Position numbers and translations under genes: made by a program. 64,000 nucleotides of DNA from positions 248,001 through 312,000 of the forward strand of contig NZ_CP119572.1 in the NCBI RefSeq assembly GCF_029278605.1, written 5' to 3'. Below, one piece after another: positions 1 to 9,740 of the stretch (its first letter is position 1; every line of letters begins with the position of its first letter). Source of the stretch: Cupriavidus sp. WKF15 (lineage in GTDB: Bacteria > Pseudomonadota > Gammaproteobacteria > Burkholderiales > Burkholderiaceae). The notes beneath the pieces were generated by a model. It worked only from the letters and a program-made list of their open reading frames with translations. It was not told where the DNA came from and ran no database searches.

Positions 1-1097
<1,097 letters not shown>

Positions 1098-1108
1098 TCG
1101 CAGGGAGA

Positions 1109-1138
1109 CTTCCCTCTCCCGCTTGCGGAAGAGGGAAG
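1109..1138. repeat. CTCTCCC-type palindromic hairpin after ahcY
   Basis: Nine-base arms (cttccctct at 1109-1117, agagggaag at 1130-1138) enclose a 12-base loop. There is no T-run, so it is a poor intrinsic terminator. Its core resembles two more hairpins at 53623-53658 and 54545-54564, which suggests a dispersed intergenic palindrome. Confidence 0.6.
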
Positions 1139-1173
1139 GCACACCGTCAACAGAGTCCGTTCAAGGAGCCGTC

Positions 1174-1524
1174 ATGAGACTGCTGATCGTCTGGATCATC
1201 AACGCCGTGTCGCTGTTCGTGCTGCCGTATATCCTGCCGTCGATCCACCTCAGGAGCTTCGGCTCGGCGATGCTGGCCGCGCTGGTGCTGGGCCTGGTCA
1301 ATACGCTGATCCGGCCGATCCTGGTGATCCTGACGCTGCCGGTAACGGTGCTGACGCTGGGGCTCTTCATTTTCGTGATCAACGCGCTGCTGTTCCTGTT
1401 CGTCGGCAACCTGCTGTCGGGCTTCTCGGTCGGCGGCTTCGGGGCGGCCCTGCTGGGCTCCATCCTGTACAGCGTGATCTCGTGGCTGCTGTCCAGCCTG
1501 CTGCTGGGCGAGCGCACGGCCTGA
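1174..1524 (+). CDS. phage-holin-family (YvlD-like) inner-membrane protein
   Basis: A 116-residue hydrophobic protein with about four membrane segments and the family signature LVNTLIRPILVILTLPVTV around residues 43-61. The start MRLLIVW is preferred because aaggag lies 5 bases upstream; a longer frame from 1123 runs through the intergenic hairpin. It is an integral membrane protein of unknown role. It sits between ahcY and metF, an arrangement I recall from Ralstonia and Cupriavidus, but nothing here links it directly to methionine metabolism. Confidence 0.8.
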   Translation: MRLLIVWIINAVSLFVLPYILPSIHLRSFGSAMLAALVLGLVNTLIRPILVILTLPVTVLTLGLFIFVINALLFLFVGNLLSGFSVGGFGAALLGSILYSVISWLLSSLLLGERTA

Positions 1525-1584
1525 CGGCCATCCGCTGCCACGGGTCCTACCATGCGCGCCGCGCCAACGCGGCGCGCCACCATC

Positions 1585-2415
1585 ATGCAAGACCGCTACT
1601 ACAGCTTTGAATTCTTCCCGCCGAAGACGGCGGAGGGCGTCGAGAAGCTGCGCAACACGCGCGCCCAGCTCGCTCCGCTCAACCCGAAGTACATCTCGGT
1701 GACGTTCGGCGCCGGCGGCACCACGCAGCAAGGCACGCTCGATACCGTGCTGGAAATCCAGCGCGAAGGCATCGAGGCCGCGCCGCACCTGTCGTGTGTC
1801 GGCTCCTCGCGCGAGAGCATCCGCGCGATCCTGCAGCAGTACCGCGACGGCGGCATCCGCCATATCGTCGCGCTGCGCGGCGATATGCCGTCGGGCATGG
1901 GCGAGATCGGCGAATTCCGCTACGCCAACGAGCTGGTCGAGTTCATCCGCGCCGAGACCGGCGACTGGTTCCAGATCGAAGTGGCGGCCTACCCGGAATA
2001 CCATCCGCAGGCCAAGTCGCCGCGCCACGACCTGGAGAACTTCGTGCGCAAGGTGAAGGCCGGCGCGAACTCCGCCATCACACAGTACTTCTTCAACGCC
2101 GACGCGTACTTCCGCTTCGTCGATGACGCACGCGCGCTGGGCGTGGACGTGCCGATCGTGCCGGGCATCATGCCGATCACGAACTACTCGCAGCTGATGC
2201 GCTTCTCCGAGATGTGCGGCGCCGAAGTGCCGCGCTGGGTGGCCAAGCGGCTCGAGGGCTTTGGCGACGACCGCGAGTCGATCCGCGCGTTCGGCCTGGA
2301 CGTGGTCACGGCGCTGTGCGAGCGCCTGCTGGCCGGCGGCGTGCCGGGCCTGCATTTCTATACGCTCAACGCGGCCGGCGCCACCAAGGCGATCTGGCAG
2401 CGCCTGAAGCTCTGA
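1585..2415 (+). CDS. metF: 5,10-methylenetetrahydrofolate reductase
   Basis: Reduces 5,10-methylene-THF to 5-methyl-THF with FAD, supplying methyl groups to methionine synthase. The 276 residues match the usual bacterial MetF length. The N-terminal YYSFEFFPPKT, the internal HIVALRGDMP and the near C-terminal PGLHFYTLN are family hallmarks. The start at MQDRYYSF fits the family; an in-frame ATG at 1552 would add eleven unconserved residues. With ahcY upstream it forms a methyl-cycle neighbourhood. Confidence 0.96.
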   Translation: MQDRYYSFEFFPPKTAEGVEKLRNTRAQLAPLNPKYISVTFGAGGTTQQGTLDTVLEIQREGIEAAPHLSCVGSSRESIRAILQQYRDGGIRHIVALRGDMPSGMGEIGEFRYANELVEFIRAETGDWFQIEVAAYPEYHPQAKSPRHDLENFVRKVKAGANSAITQYFFNADAYFRFVDDARALGVDVPIVPGIMPITNYSQLMRFSEMCGAEVPRWVAKRLEGFGDDRESIRAFGLDVVTALCERLLAGGVPGLHFYTLNAAGATKAIWQRLKL

Positions 2416-2417
2416 GC

Positions 2418-2780
2418 GTGGCCGCGCGCCGTCCCGATCCTTTCGTCGAGCACCTGCTCGAACTGATGGGGCCGCTGGCGGCGCGCATCGGCACGATCTC
2501 CGCGCGCCGCATGTTCGGCGGGCACGGCCTGTTCTACGACGGGCTGATGTTCGCACTCGTCAGCGACGGGCAGTGCTATCTCAAGGCCGACGACAAGACC
2601 CTGGCGCGCTTCGAGGCCGAGGGCAGCCGTGCATTCCGCTATGCCTCGTCAAGAGGCGAGGTAACCTTGCGCCACTACCTGGCGCTCCCGCCGGAATGCC
2701 TGGAATCTCCGGCGGCGATGACGCCATGGGCGCAGATGGCGGTGGAAGCGGCGCTGCGGCTCGCGAACCAGAAGCGCTGA
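2418..2780 (+). CDS. TfoX/Sxy N-terminal-domain protein
   Basis: A 120-residue protein containing only the TfoX N-terminal fold, with RRMFGGHGLFYDGLMFALV near residues 29-47 and a following YLKAD. It starts with GTG two bases after the metF stop, so it is probably translationally coupled to metF. Full TfoX/Sxy proteins act in competence regulation in gamma-proteobacteria. Stand-alone N-domain proteins like this one are of unknown function, and a competence role should not be assumed. Confidence 0.8.
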   Translation: MAARRPDPFVEHLLELMGPLAARIGTISARRMFGGHGLFYDGLMFALVSDGQCYLKADDKTLARFEAEGSRAFRYASSRGEVTLRHYLALPPECLESPAAMTPWAQMAVEAALRLANQKR

Positions 2781-2817
2781 GTGCCGACACGGTGCCAACG
2801 GTGTCATACTCACCGCC

Positions 2818-3561
2818 ATGGTCACCGCCACCTTCCGCTTCTATGAGGAGCTGAACGACTTCCTTGCGCCGGACCAGCGCGGGCGTGACCTGTCGTGCCC
2901 GTGCGCGCGCGCCGCCACGGTCAAGCACATGATCGAGGCGCTCGGCGTGCCGCATACCGAGGTGGAACTCATCCTCGTCAATGGCGAATCGTCCGGCTTC
3001 GAGCGCATGCTCGGCGATGGCGACCGCGTTTCGGTCTATCCCAAGTTCGAATGCCTTGATGTCTCCCCGCTGCTGCGGGTACGCGCCTACCCGCTGCGGG
3101 TCATGCGTTTCGTGGCCGATGCGCACCTGGGCGGCCTGGCACACCTGCTGCGCATGATGGGTTTCGATACCCTCTACGACAACCACTTCGAAGACAGCGA
3201 GATCGAGCGCATCGCCGCGCAGGAAGACCGCATCGTGCTGACGCGCGACCGCGAGCTGCTCAAGCGCCGTGGCATCACCCATGGCTGCTACGTGCGCGCC
3301 ATCAAGTCCACGCCCCAGGTGCGCGAGATCTTCAGCCGGCTCGACCTCGCCCGCAGCGCGCGGCCATTCTCGCTATGCCTGGACTGCAACGTGCCGCTGC
3401 AGCGTGTGGCGCGCGAGGCCGTGGCGGGGCGCGTGCCGCCGGCCGTGCTTGAGCGCCATGAGCGCTTTGTCACCTGCGATCGGTGCCGGCGCGTGTTCTG
3501 GGAAGGTTCGCACTGGCGTTGCATGCGCACGCTCGTGGACGAGCTGGTGCGCGCGGAATGA
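2818..3561 (+). CDS. Mut7-C RNase-domain protein with N-terminal ubiquitin-like domain
   Basis: A 247-residue two-part protein. Residues 1 to about 85 look like the ubiquitin/MoaD-like domain that often precedes Mut7-C (ILVNGESSGF, then GDRVSVYPKFE). The rest is the Mut7-C fold with FVADAHLGGLAHLLRMMGFD and the acidic stretch TRDRELLKRRG. It ends in a zinc-ribbon-like pair of CxxC motifs (CLDC and CDRC). The domain is predicted to have PIN-like nuclease activity. The biological substrate is unknown. Confidence 0.88.
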   Translation: MVTATFRFYEELNDFLAPDQRGRDLSCPCARAATVKHMIEALGVPHTEVELILVNGESSGFERMLGDGDRVSVYPKFECLDVSPLLRVRAYPLRVMRFVADAHLGGLAHLLRMMGFDTLYDNHFEDSEIERIAAQEDRIVLTRDRELLKRRGITHGCYVRAIKSTPQVREIFSRLDLARSARPFSLCLDCNVPLQRVAREAVAGRVPPAVLERHERFVTCDRCRRVFWEGSHWRCMRTLVDELVRAE

Positions 3562-3592
3562 GGCGGAATGGGGCGGAATGGGGCGGAACGGG
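3553..3592 (+). repeat. four tandem copies of a decamer (GCGGAATGGG type)
   Basis: Successive ten-base units gcggaatgag, gcggaatggg, gcggaatggg and gcggaacggg begin inside the last codons of the Mut7-C gene and run past its stop (tga at 3559-3561). This is a simple, slip-prone repeat with no apparent gene content. Confidence 0.85.
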
Positions 3593-3630
3593 GCCTCAAG
3601 GCTCGCGCGATTTCACCGTTAGTCCTGACG

Positions 3631-4221
3631 TCAGAACACGCCGGCTTCGCTGACGATCCAGTCCATCGGCAAGTCATGCTCTTGGGCTCGCAGCGCGATG
3701 CGGCAGGCCTCGAAGCCGATGCCGATGGCGACTGGAGGCGTCGGCAGCGCGGCCAGCGTGCGGTCGTAGAAGCCGCCGCCGTAGCCGAGGCGGAACTTCT
3801 CGGGGCTGAAACCGACACAGGGAATCAGCAAGGCATCGGGCTGCGCCGCGTCGGTGCCGTCCGGTACCGGAATGCCGTAGTGCCCCTTGGTCATCGGGGT
3901 CTGCGGGGTCCACAAATGGAAGTCGAGCGGCACGCCGGGGCGGCTGACTGCCGGCAGCGCGGCGTGGCGGCCGGGGTCCGCCGCCAGCCACCGCGTCACG
4001 ACGGCGCGCGCATCGAATTCCTGCTGGATGGGCCAGTAAAAACCCAGGCAGCGGATCGCCAGCCGTTCGAGCAGCGGCAGCAGGCTGGCGGCGATGCGGG
4101 CCTCGGCGCCGGTGCGATCGGGCACCGAGGCCCGCTGCGTGAGCAAGCGCGTGCGCAGGGCGCGGCGGTCTTCTTCGGCGCCGGTGCCAGGTGGTGGCGA
4201 AGGCGGATGAGCGGCTGACAT
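3631..4221 (-). CDS. ygfA: 5-formyltetrahydrofolate cyclo-ligase
   Basis: ATP-dependent conversion of 5-formyl-THF to 5,10-methenyl-THF, recycling a stable folate by-product. The protein is 196 residues from MSAAHPPSPP. The family-diagnostic substrate loop FRLGYGGGFYDRTLA lies about 40 residues from the C-terminus, preceded by DALLIPCVGFSPE. A longer in-frame extension upstream would run antisense into slt and is unlikely. It diverges from slt with 112 bp between starts. It may share folate physiology with metF nearby, but it is on the other strand. Confidence 0.93.
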   Translation of the reverse strand: MSAAHPPSPPPGTGAEEDRRALRTRLLTQRASVPDRTGAEARIAASLLPLLERLAIRCLGFYWPIQQEFDARAVVTRWLAADPGRHAALPAVSRPGVPLDFHLWTPQTPMTKGHYGIPVPDGTDAAQPDALLIPCVGFSPEKFRLGYGGGFYDRTLAALPTPPVAIGIGFEACRIALRAQEHDLPMDWIVSEAGVF

Positions 4222-4333
4222 GGCGTGGGATAATGTCTGCGAACAAACCAACACTGACGGCGGCTGCGCGGATGCGGGGCGATGTCCCCGGCATGGGCGG
4301 CGCGGCCCGGCGTCAACGACAAGGAAGCAAAGA

Positions 4334-6292
4334 ATGCTGAAGGGAGTATATCTGCGGCGTGCCGGCCGGGCCGCATGGGTCGCCGTGGCGTGTGCCTTGC
4401 TTGCCACCCCCGCGCTGGCGCAAAAGCGCGCGCAGCCGGCGGCTGCGCGCGCGCCCCAGCCGCCGGTCATTCCGTCCGACCCGGACGACGCGTTCACCGC
4501 GCTGCGCGAAGCGGCGCGCAGGAACGATGCGGACCGCGCCTATGCGATCTCGGCGACGCTGGTGGATTACCCGATCCCGTCGTACGTCGAGTATTTCCGC
4601 ATCAAGCCGCAGATGTTCGACAGCAGCGGCCTGGCGCGCATCGACGCGCCCGACGACCAGGTGCGCGCCTTCCTGCAGCGCTACAAGGGCGACGCCATTG
4701 CCGATCGCATGCGCAACGACTGGCTGCTGGTGCTGGGCAAGCGGCGCGACTGGGGCAGCTTCGACGCGGAGTACCCGCAGTTCGTGCTCAAGGACGACAC
4801 GCAGGTCGAGTGCTACGCGCTGCTGTCGCGCGCACTCAAGGGCCAGAACGTGGCGGCCGACTCGCGCAACGTGCTCAATGATGTGCGCTACTACGGCGAA
4901 GGCTGTGTCGACCTGATCGGCTACCTGGTGCAGAGCCAGCAGATCCAGCGCAGCGATGTCGCTTTCCAGGCGCGCCAGGCGCTGGAGCAGAACCTGGTCA
5001 CGCTGGCCGGCCGGATCGCGGCCACGGTGCCCGATGCGCGCATGGACGGCGACACACTGGCGACCATCGTCAAGATGGCGCGCAATGACCCGTCGCAGGC
5101 CGCGGCCTACCTGAGCGCCAGCGCCGGCACCCTGTCGCGCGACGAGCAGGGCGCGGCCTGGGGCGTGATCGGCCAGTATGCGGCCAAGAAGCTGTTGCCG
5201 GAAGCCGCCGGCTACTACCGCCGCCAGATGGACCTGGGCGGCAACCAGTGGCTGTCCGACGAATCGCAGGAATGGCGCGTGCGCGCGGCGCTGCGCCAGG
5301 GCGACTGGATGCAGGTGCGGCAGGCCATCGAGATGATGCGCCCCGAGCTGCGCGCCAAGGACCCGGCCTGGACGTACTGGTACGGCCGCTCGCTGAAGGC
5401 TGACGGCCGCGACGCCGAGGCCCAGCAGCAGTACCAGCAGATCGCCGGCCAGTTCAACTTCTACGGCCAGCTGGCCAGCGAAGAGCTGGGCAACCGCATT
5501 ACGCTGCCGGCGCGCACCACGGTGAGCGATGCCGAGGCCATGGCCATGCGCAGCCGCGCGGGCTTCCAGCGCGCGCAGAAGCTCTACAACCTGAACCTGC
5601 GTTTCGAGGGCACGCGTGAATGGAACTGGGAACTGCGCGGCATGAACGACCGCGAGCTGCTGGCAGCGGCCGAGTACGCGCGCCGGATCGAGCTGCTGGA
5701 CCGCACTGTCAATACCGCGGACCGCACGCGCGCCGAGCATGACTTCTCGCTGCGCTTCCCGATGCCCTACCGCGACATCATGCAGCGCGCCACCGACGAC
5801 GTCGGCCTCGACATGGCGTGGGCCTACGGCCTGATCCGCCAGGAATCGCGCTTCATCATGGGCGCGCGTTCGTCGGCCGGAGCGCATGGCCTGATGCAGG
5901 TGATGCCGGCCACGGCCAAGTACGTCGCGCGCAAGATCGGCATGGCGGACTTCTCGCCGTCGATGATGGGTGACCCCAACATCAACATCCTGCTCGGCAC
6001 CAACTACCTGAGCATGGTGCTGACCGACCTGGACAGCTCCTGGACGCTCGCGTCGGCGGCCTACAACGCCGGCCCGGGACGACCCAAGGCCTGGCGCAGC
6101 ACGCTGTCGCGCCCGGTCGAAGGCGCCATCTTCGCCGAGACCATTCCGTTCAACGAAACGCGCACGTATGTGAAGAATGTGCTTTCCAACGCTACGTACT
6201 ATGCTGCATTGATGAGTGGCCGGCCCCAGTCGCTGAAGGCGCGCCTGGGCCAGGTTGCACCGTTGGCGGTGACTACCACCAGCCTGCCCTGA
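4334..6292 (+). CDS. slt: soluble lytic murein transglycosylase
   Basis: Cleaves the MurNAc-GlcNAc bond of peptidoglycan, forming 1,6-anhydro-muropeptides in the periplasm. The 652-residue precursor has a signal peptide (VAVACALLATPALAQ). It carries a long helical superhelix region and a C-terminal SLT domain with catalytic Glu in LIRQESRF, followed by AHGLMQVMPATAKYVA and the substrate loop AAYNAGPGRPKAW. The start at MLKGVYL has an aaggaag ribosome site and gives a proper signal peptide; the upstream in-frame ATG at 4220 does not. Confidence 0.95.
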   Translation: MLKGVYLRRAGRAAWVAVACALLATPALAQKRAQPAAARAPQPPVIPSDPDDAFTALREAARRNDADRAYAISATLVDYPIPSYVEYFRIKPQMFDSSGLARIDAPDDQVRAFLQRYKGDAIADRMRNDWLLVLGKRRDWGSFDAEYPQFVLKDDTQVECYALLSRALKGQNVAADSRNVLNDVRYYGEGCVDLIGYLVQSQQIQRSDVAFQARQALEQNLVTLAGRIAATVPDARMDGDTLATIVKMARNDPSQAAAYLSASAGTLSRDEQGAAWGVIGQYAAKKLLPEAAGYYRRQMDLGGNQWLSDESQEWRVRAALRQGDWMQVRQAIEMMRPELRAKDPAWTYWYGRSLKADGRDAEAQQQYQQIAGQFNFYGQLASEELGNRITLPARTTVSDAEAMAMRSRAGFQRAQKLYNLNLRFEGTREWNWELRGMNDRELLAAAEYARRIELLDRTVNTADRTRAEHDFSLRFPMPYRDIMQRATDDVGLDMAWAYGLIRQESRFIMGARSSAGAHGLMQVMPATAKYVARKIGMADFSPSMMGDPNINILLGTNYLSMVLTDLDSSWTLASAAYNAGPGRPKAWRSTLSRPVEGAIFAETIPFNETRTYVKNVLSNATYYAALMSGRPQSLKARLGQVAPLAVTTTSLP

Positions 6293-6299
6293 CCGGGTG

Positions 6300-6323
6300 C
6301 GCGCCCCGTCTCTTCGGGGCGCG
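6300..6323. terminator. GC-rich hairpin after slt
   Basis: Arms cgcgcccc (6300-6307) and ggggcgcg (6316-6323) flank an eight-base loop just past the slt stop. No U-run follows, so it may slow rather than end transcription. Confidence 0.4.
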
Positions 6324-6374
6324 TGCCATGACTGGCCTGCCGCCGCGTGCCGTTTTCCTTGCACGGAGGCATCC

Positions 6375-7397
6375 ATGCAGACCAGCAATGTCCTGATCGT
6401 CGGTGGCGCCGGCTTTATCGGCAGCCATCTTGCTTCCCGGCTGGCCGGCGCAGCCTCGGCCTCCGGCGCGCCGCTGGAGCCCGGCTCCAATCCGGATTCC
6501 CCCATCGCGCCCGAGCGCATCGTGATCGGCACCCGCAACGTGGAGCATGCGCAGCACCTGCTGCTGTTGCCGCGTGTCGAGGTGGCCGAACTGGGGCTGG
6601 CCGACAATGCGGCGCTCGACGATGCGATCGGCCCGCTCGGCACGGACGGCATCGTCGTCAACCTCGTCGGCGTGCTGCACGGCGAGCGCGGCGATCCGTA
6701 TGGCCCGGAATTCGCGGCGGCCCATGTGGAGATGGTGAGGCAGGTGGTTGCCTCGTGCCTGAGTACGGGCGTCCGCCGCCTGGTGCATATGAGCGCGCTG
6801 GGGGCCGACAGCAACGGTCCATCGATGTACCTACGGAGCAAGGGGGACGGCGAGCGCATCGTGCGCAGCAGCGGCCTGGACTGGACGATCATGCGGCCCT
6901 CCGTGGTCTTCGGCCCGGACGATCACTTCCTCAACCTGTTCGCACACATGCAGGAAATGGCCCCAGTGGTGCCGCTGGCCTGCGCGCACGCGCGCTTCCA
7001 GCCCATCTACGTGCAGGATGTGGTGCAGGCCTTCGTCAATGCCATGGTCACGCCGGCGACCATCGGCCGCGGCTATGACCTGGGCGGACCGCAGGTCTAC
7101 ACGCTGGAAGAGCTGGTGCGCTTTGCCGGGCGCGCGTCGGGCCACCCGCGCCCTGTGATTGCGCTGCCCGACGCATTGGCGCGGGTGCAGGCCGCGGTGA
7201 TGGAGCACATGCCCGGCGACACGCTGCTCTCGCGCGACAACCTCGATTCGATGCAGCTCGACAATGTGCTGCACGAACCGATGGCCGGCGAGCTTGGCCT
7301 GCAACCTGTCGGACTGGAAGCCGTGATGACCGACGTACTGTCCGGCCGCAACCGGGACGCGCAGCTCACGGTCATGCGGGCAAGCGTGCATCGCTGA
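6375..7397 (+). CDS. NDUFA9-like NAD(P)-binding epimerase-fold protein
   Basis: A 340-residue atypical SDR. The N-terminal dinucleotide motif VLIVGGAGFIGSHLA occupies residues 6-20. Further hallmarks are LVHMSALGA, the segment SKGDGERIVRSSGLDWTIMRPS and a mid-domain QPIYVQDVVQAFV. It resembles the NDUFA9 assembly/accessory protein of complex I and bacterial homologues annotated as NAD-dependent epimerases. The start has cggagg about five bases upstream. Its substrate cannot be told from sequence, and no complex I genes are in the window. Confidence 0.85.
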   Translation: MQTSNVLIVGGAGFIGSHLASRLAGAASASGAPLEPGSNPDSPIAPERIVIGTRNVEHAQHLLLLPRVEVAELGLADNAALDDAIGPLGTDGIVVNLVGVLHGERGDPYGPEFAAAHVEMVRQVVASCLSTGVRRLVHMSALGADSNGPSMYLRSKGDGERIVRSSGLDWTIMRPSVVFGPDDHFLNLFAHMQEMAPVVPLACAHARFQPIYVQDVVQAFVNAMVTPATIGRGYDLGGPQVYTLEELVRFAGRASGHPRPVIALPDALARVQAAVMEHMPGDTLLSRDNLDSMQLDNVLHEPMAGELGLQPVGLEAVMTDVLSGRNRDAQLTVMRASVHR

Positions 7398-7581
7398 TCC
7401 GCGCTGGCGCTTGTGACCAGGATTCACAGCGGTTGCGAGCGCTTTTCGCTTTGAGGCGCATCACTGCGCTGGCAGAATGACTGATTCGGCGCGCCGCAGC
7501 ATGCTGGCGCGCCGGTTCCCGGGCAAGCGGCGCCATGCTGTCCGGCAACCTCTTCCCATCCCGCCCCCCAAGGATCCTGCG

Positions 7582-8271
7582 ATGAAGCTTGTCATCGGCA
7601 ACAAGAATTACTCGTCCTGGTCGCTGCGCCCGTGGCTGCTGATGCGCCATGCCGGCATTGATTTCGAAGAAGTGCAGGTACGGCTGTTCGTCGGCAGCTT
7701 CGCCGCCGAGATCGCGCGGTATTCACTGGCTGGCAAGGTGCCGGTGCTGGTGGACGGCGACATTCAGGTGTGGGACAGCCTGTCGATCGCCGAATACCTG
7801 GCCGAGCACTTTCCGGAAAAGGCGCTATGGCCCGCCGGCCGCGCCGAGCGCGCCTATGCGCGCTCGATCTGCGCCGAGATGCATGCCGGCTTCACGAACC
7901 TGCGCAACCAGTTGCCGATGAACGTGACCGCGGTACTGCCCGGGCGCGGCTGGAACGTGGCGGTGCAGCGCGAGGTGGACCGCATCGCGCAGATCTGGAC
8001 CGACCTGCGCGCGCGCCATGGCGATGCCGGGCCGTTCCTGTTCGGCGCCTTTACGATCGCCGACGCGTATTTCGCGCCGGTGGTCAGCCGGTTTGCGACG
8101 TATGGCATCCACCTGCCCGATGCGGCCAAGGCGTATGCGGACTTCATGCTGGCGCTGCCGGCCATGCAGGAATGGGTCGCCGGTGCGCACGAAGAACGCG
8201 ACTTCCTGGCTGACGACGAGCCATATCGGCTGGCGCCCGAGCGCGCCGACGCGATTATCATCAACCACTGA
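7582..8271 (+). CDS. glutathione S-transferase family protein
   Basis: A 229-residue cytosolic protein with the GST N-terminal thioredoxin fold (KLVIGNKNYSSWSLRPWLLM, then GKVPVLVDGDIQVWDSLSIAEYLAE). Serines in the NYSSWS motif are candidate catalytic residues. The helical C-terminal domain includes PFLFGAFTIADAYFAPVV. The start at 7582 puts the GST fold at residue 1; the upstream frame adds a basic, unconserved leader. The 184 bp before it contains no other gene. The specific substrate is unknown. Confidence 0.9.
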   Translation: MKLVIGNKNYSSWSLRPWLLMRHAGIDFEEVQVRLFVGSFAAEIARYSLAGKVPVLVDGDIQVWDSLSIAEYLAEHFPEKALWPAGRAERAYARSICAEMHAGFTNLRNQLPMNVTAVLPGRGWNVAVQREVDRIAQIWTDLRARHGDAGPFLFGAFTIADAYFAPVVSRFATYGIHLPDAAKAYADFMLALPAMQEWVAGAHEERDFLADDEPYRLAPERADAIIINH

Positions 8272-8309
8272 GCGCCGCATCGGCGGCGCACCATAGCGAG
8301 ACCAAGACA

Positions 8310-9557
8310 ATGCAGGTGTACGCCGTCGGCGGCGCAATCCGCGACGAACTGCTGGGCAAGCCCAGCCAGGACCGCGACTATGTCGTGGTGGGGGCCACCC
8401 CGGCCGCGATGGAAGCCGCCGGCTACAAGCCGGTCGGCAAGGACTTCCCGGTGTTCCTGCATCCGCGCACGAAAGAGGAGTACGCGCTGGCTCGCACCGA
8501 GCGCAAGACCGCCATGGGCTACAAGGGCTTTGCGTTCTACTGCGAGCCCGATGTCTCGCTCGAGGACGACCTGGTGCGGCGCGACCTGACCATCAACGCG
8601 ATGGCGCGCGCGGTCGATGCCGATGGCAACCTGGTCGGCCCCGTCATCGATCCGCACGGCGGGCAGCGCGACCTGGCGGCGCGGCAGTTCCGCCATGTCT
8701 CCGATGCGTTTGCCGAAGATCCGGTGCGCATCCTGCGCGTGGCGCGCTTCGCCGCACGCTTCCACGAGTTCACGGTCGCACCCGAGACCGTGGCGTTGAT
8801 GCGCAGGATGGTGGACGCCGGCGAGGTCGATGCGCTGGTGTCCGAGCGCGTCTGGCAGGAACTCGCGCGCGGGCTGATGGAGGCGCGGCCGTCGCGCATG
8901 TTCGAGGTGCTGCGCGAGTGCGGCGCGCTCGCGCGCCTGCTGCCCGAGCTGGACCGGCTGTGGGGCGTGCCGCAGCGCGCCGACTACCATCCCGAAGTCG
9001 ATACCGGTGTGCATGTAATGATGGTGATCGACTGCGCCGCCGCCATGGGTACGCCGCTTGCCGTGCGCTTCGCCGCGCTGGTCCATGACCTGGGCAAGGG
9101 AACGACGCCTGAAGACGTGCTGCCGCGTCATCTGGGGCACGAGGGCCGCAGCGTCGAGCTGCTCGAAGAGGTCTGCAAACGCCTGCGCGTGCCTAACGAC
9201 TGCCGTGACCTGGCGGTGGTGGTGGCGCGCGAGCACGGCAATATCCACCGCTGCCTGGAATTCGGCGCTGCCGCGGTGACGCGCCTGCTCGAGCGCTGCG
9301 ATGCACTGCGCAAGCCCGCTCGCTTTGCCGATGCGCTGCTTGCGTGCGAGGCTGACAAGCGTGGCCGCAAGGGCTTCGAGTCCGACACCTACCCGCAGCG
9401 CAGGTGGTTGCTGGCCGCGCTGGAAGCAGCCGCCGGCGTCGACGCCGGAGCCATCGCGAAGGCGGCGGCCGATGACGTCAGCCAGATCAGGGAACGTGTG
9501 CACGCGGCGCGCGTGCAGGCCGTCGCGGCGCGCCTAGATCAGCTTGCCGATCACTAG
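8310..9557 (+). CDS. cca: multifunctional CCA tRNA nucleotidyltransferase
   Basis: Adds or repairs the 3' CCA end of tRNAs. The 415-residue protein has the class II nucleotidyltransferase head (VGGAIRDELLG at residues 6-16, DRDYVVVGA), RRDLTINAMA and the RxxRFAARF basic motif. A C-terminal HD phosphohydrolase domain (LVHDLGKG) is typical of the gamma/beta-proteobacterial multifunctional enzyme. Its last 24 bases overlap the convergent DUF2905 gene. Confidence 0.96.
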   Translation: MQVYAVGGAIRDELLGKPSQDRDYVVVGATPAAMEAAGYKPVGKDFPVFLHPRTKEEYALARTERKTAMGYKGFAFYCEPDVSLEDDLVRRDLTINAMARAVDADGNLVGPVIDPHGGQRDLAARQFRHVSDAFAEDPVRILRVARFAARFHEFTVAPETVALMRRMVDAGEVDALVSERVWQELARGLMEARPSRMFEVLRECGALARLLPELDRLWGVPQRADYHPEVDTGVHVMMVIDCAAAMGTPLAVRFAALVHDLGKGTTPEDVLPRHLGHEGRSVELLEEVCKRLRVPNDCRDLAVVVAREHGNIHRCLEFGAAAVTRLLERCDALRKPARFADALLACEADKRGRKGFESDTYPQRRWLLAALEAAAGVDAGAIAKAAADDVSQIRERVHAARVQAVAARLDQLADH

Positions 9558-9728
9558 CGCCAGCAGCGACAGCAGGATCGTCGAGGCGAACGGCAGCATG
9601 TAGTCGCGCCCGAACAGGCGGAAGCGCACATCGCCGGGCAGCCGGCCGATGCCGAGCTTCTGCAACCATGGCAGCGCTGCCGACAGCACGACCACGCACA
9701 GGAAGATGGTGAGTGTCCAGCGCAGCAT
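9534..9728 (-). CDS. DUF2905 small membrane protein
   Basis: A 64-residue protein with two hydrophobic segments and the DUF2905 signature GIGRLPGDVRFRLFGRDYML between them. Function is unknown. It lies 12 bases downstream of the MidA-like gene on the same strand, so it is probably co-transcribed with it. Its 3' end overlaps the convergent cca by 24 bases. Confidence 0.88.
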   Translation of the reverse strand: MLRWTLTIFLCVVVLSAALPWLQKLGIGRLPGDVRFRLFGRDYMLPFASTILLSLLALVIGKLI

Positions 9729-9740
9729 GGCGGCAATGGC

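Noticed and set aside
3562..3630. Possible 6S RNA gene near the 5-formyl-THF cyclo-ligase, as in E. coli
   Set aside because: The gaps on either side of the gene (69 and 112 bp) are too small for a roughly 180-base 6S RNA and show no matching long hairpin.
4313..6892. A long minus-strand frame opposite slt
   Set aside because: It has composition typical of antisense GC-rich frames and no domain signatures; slt on the plus strand is clear.
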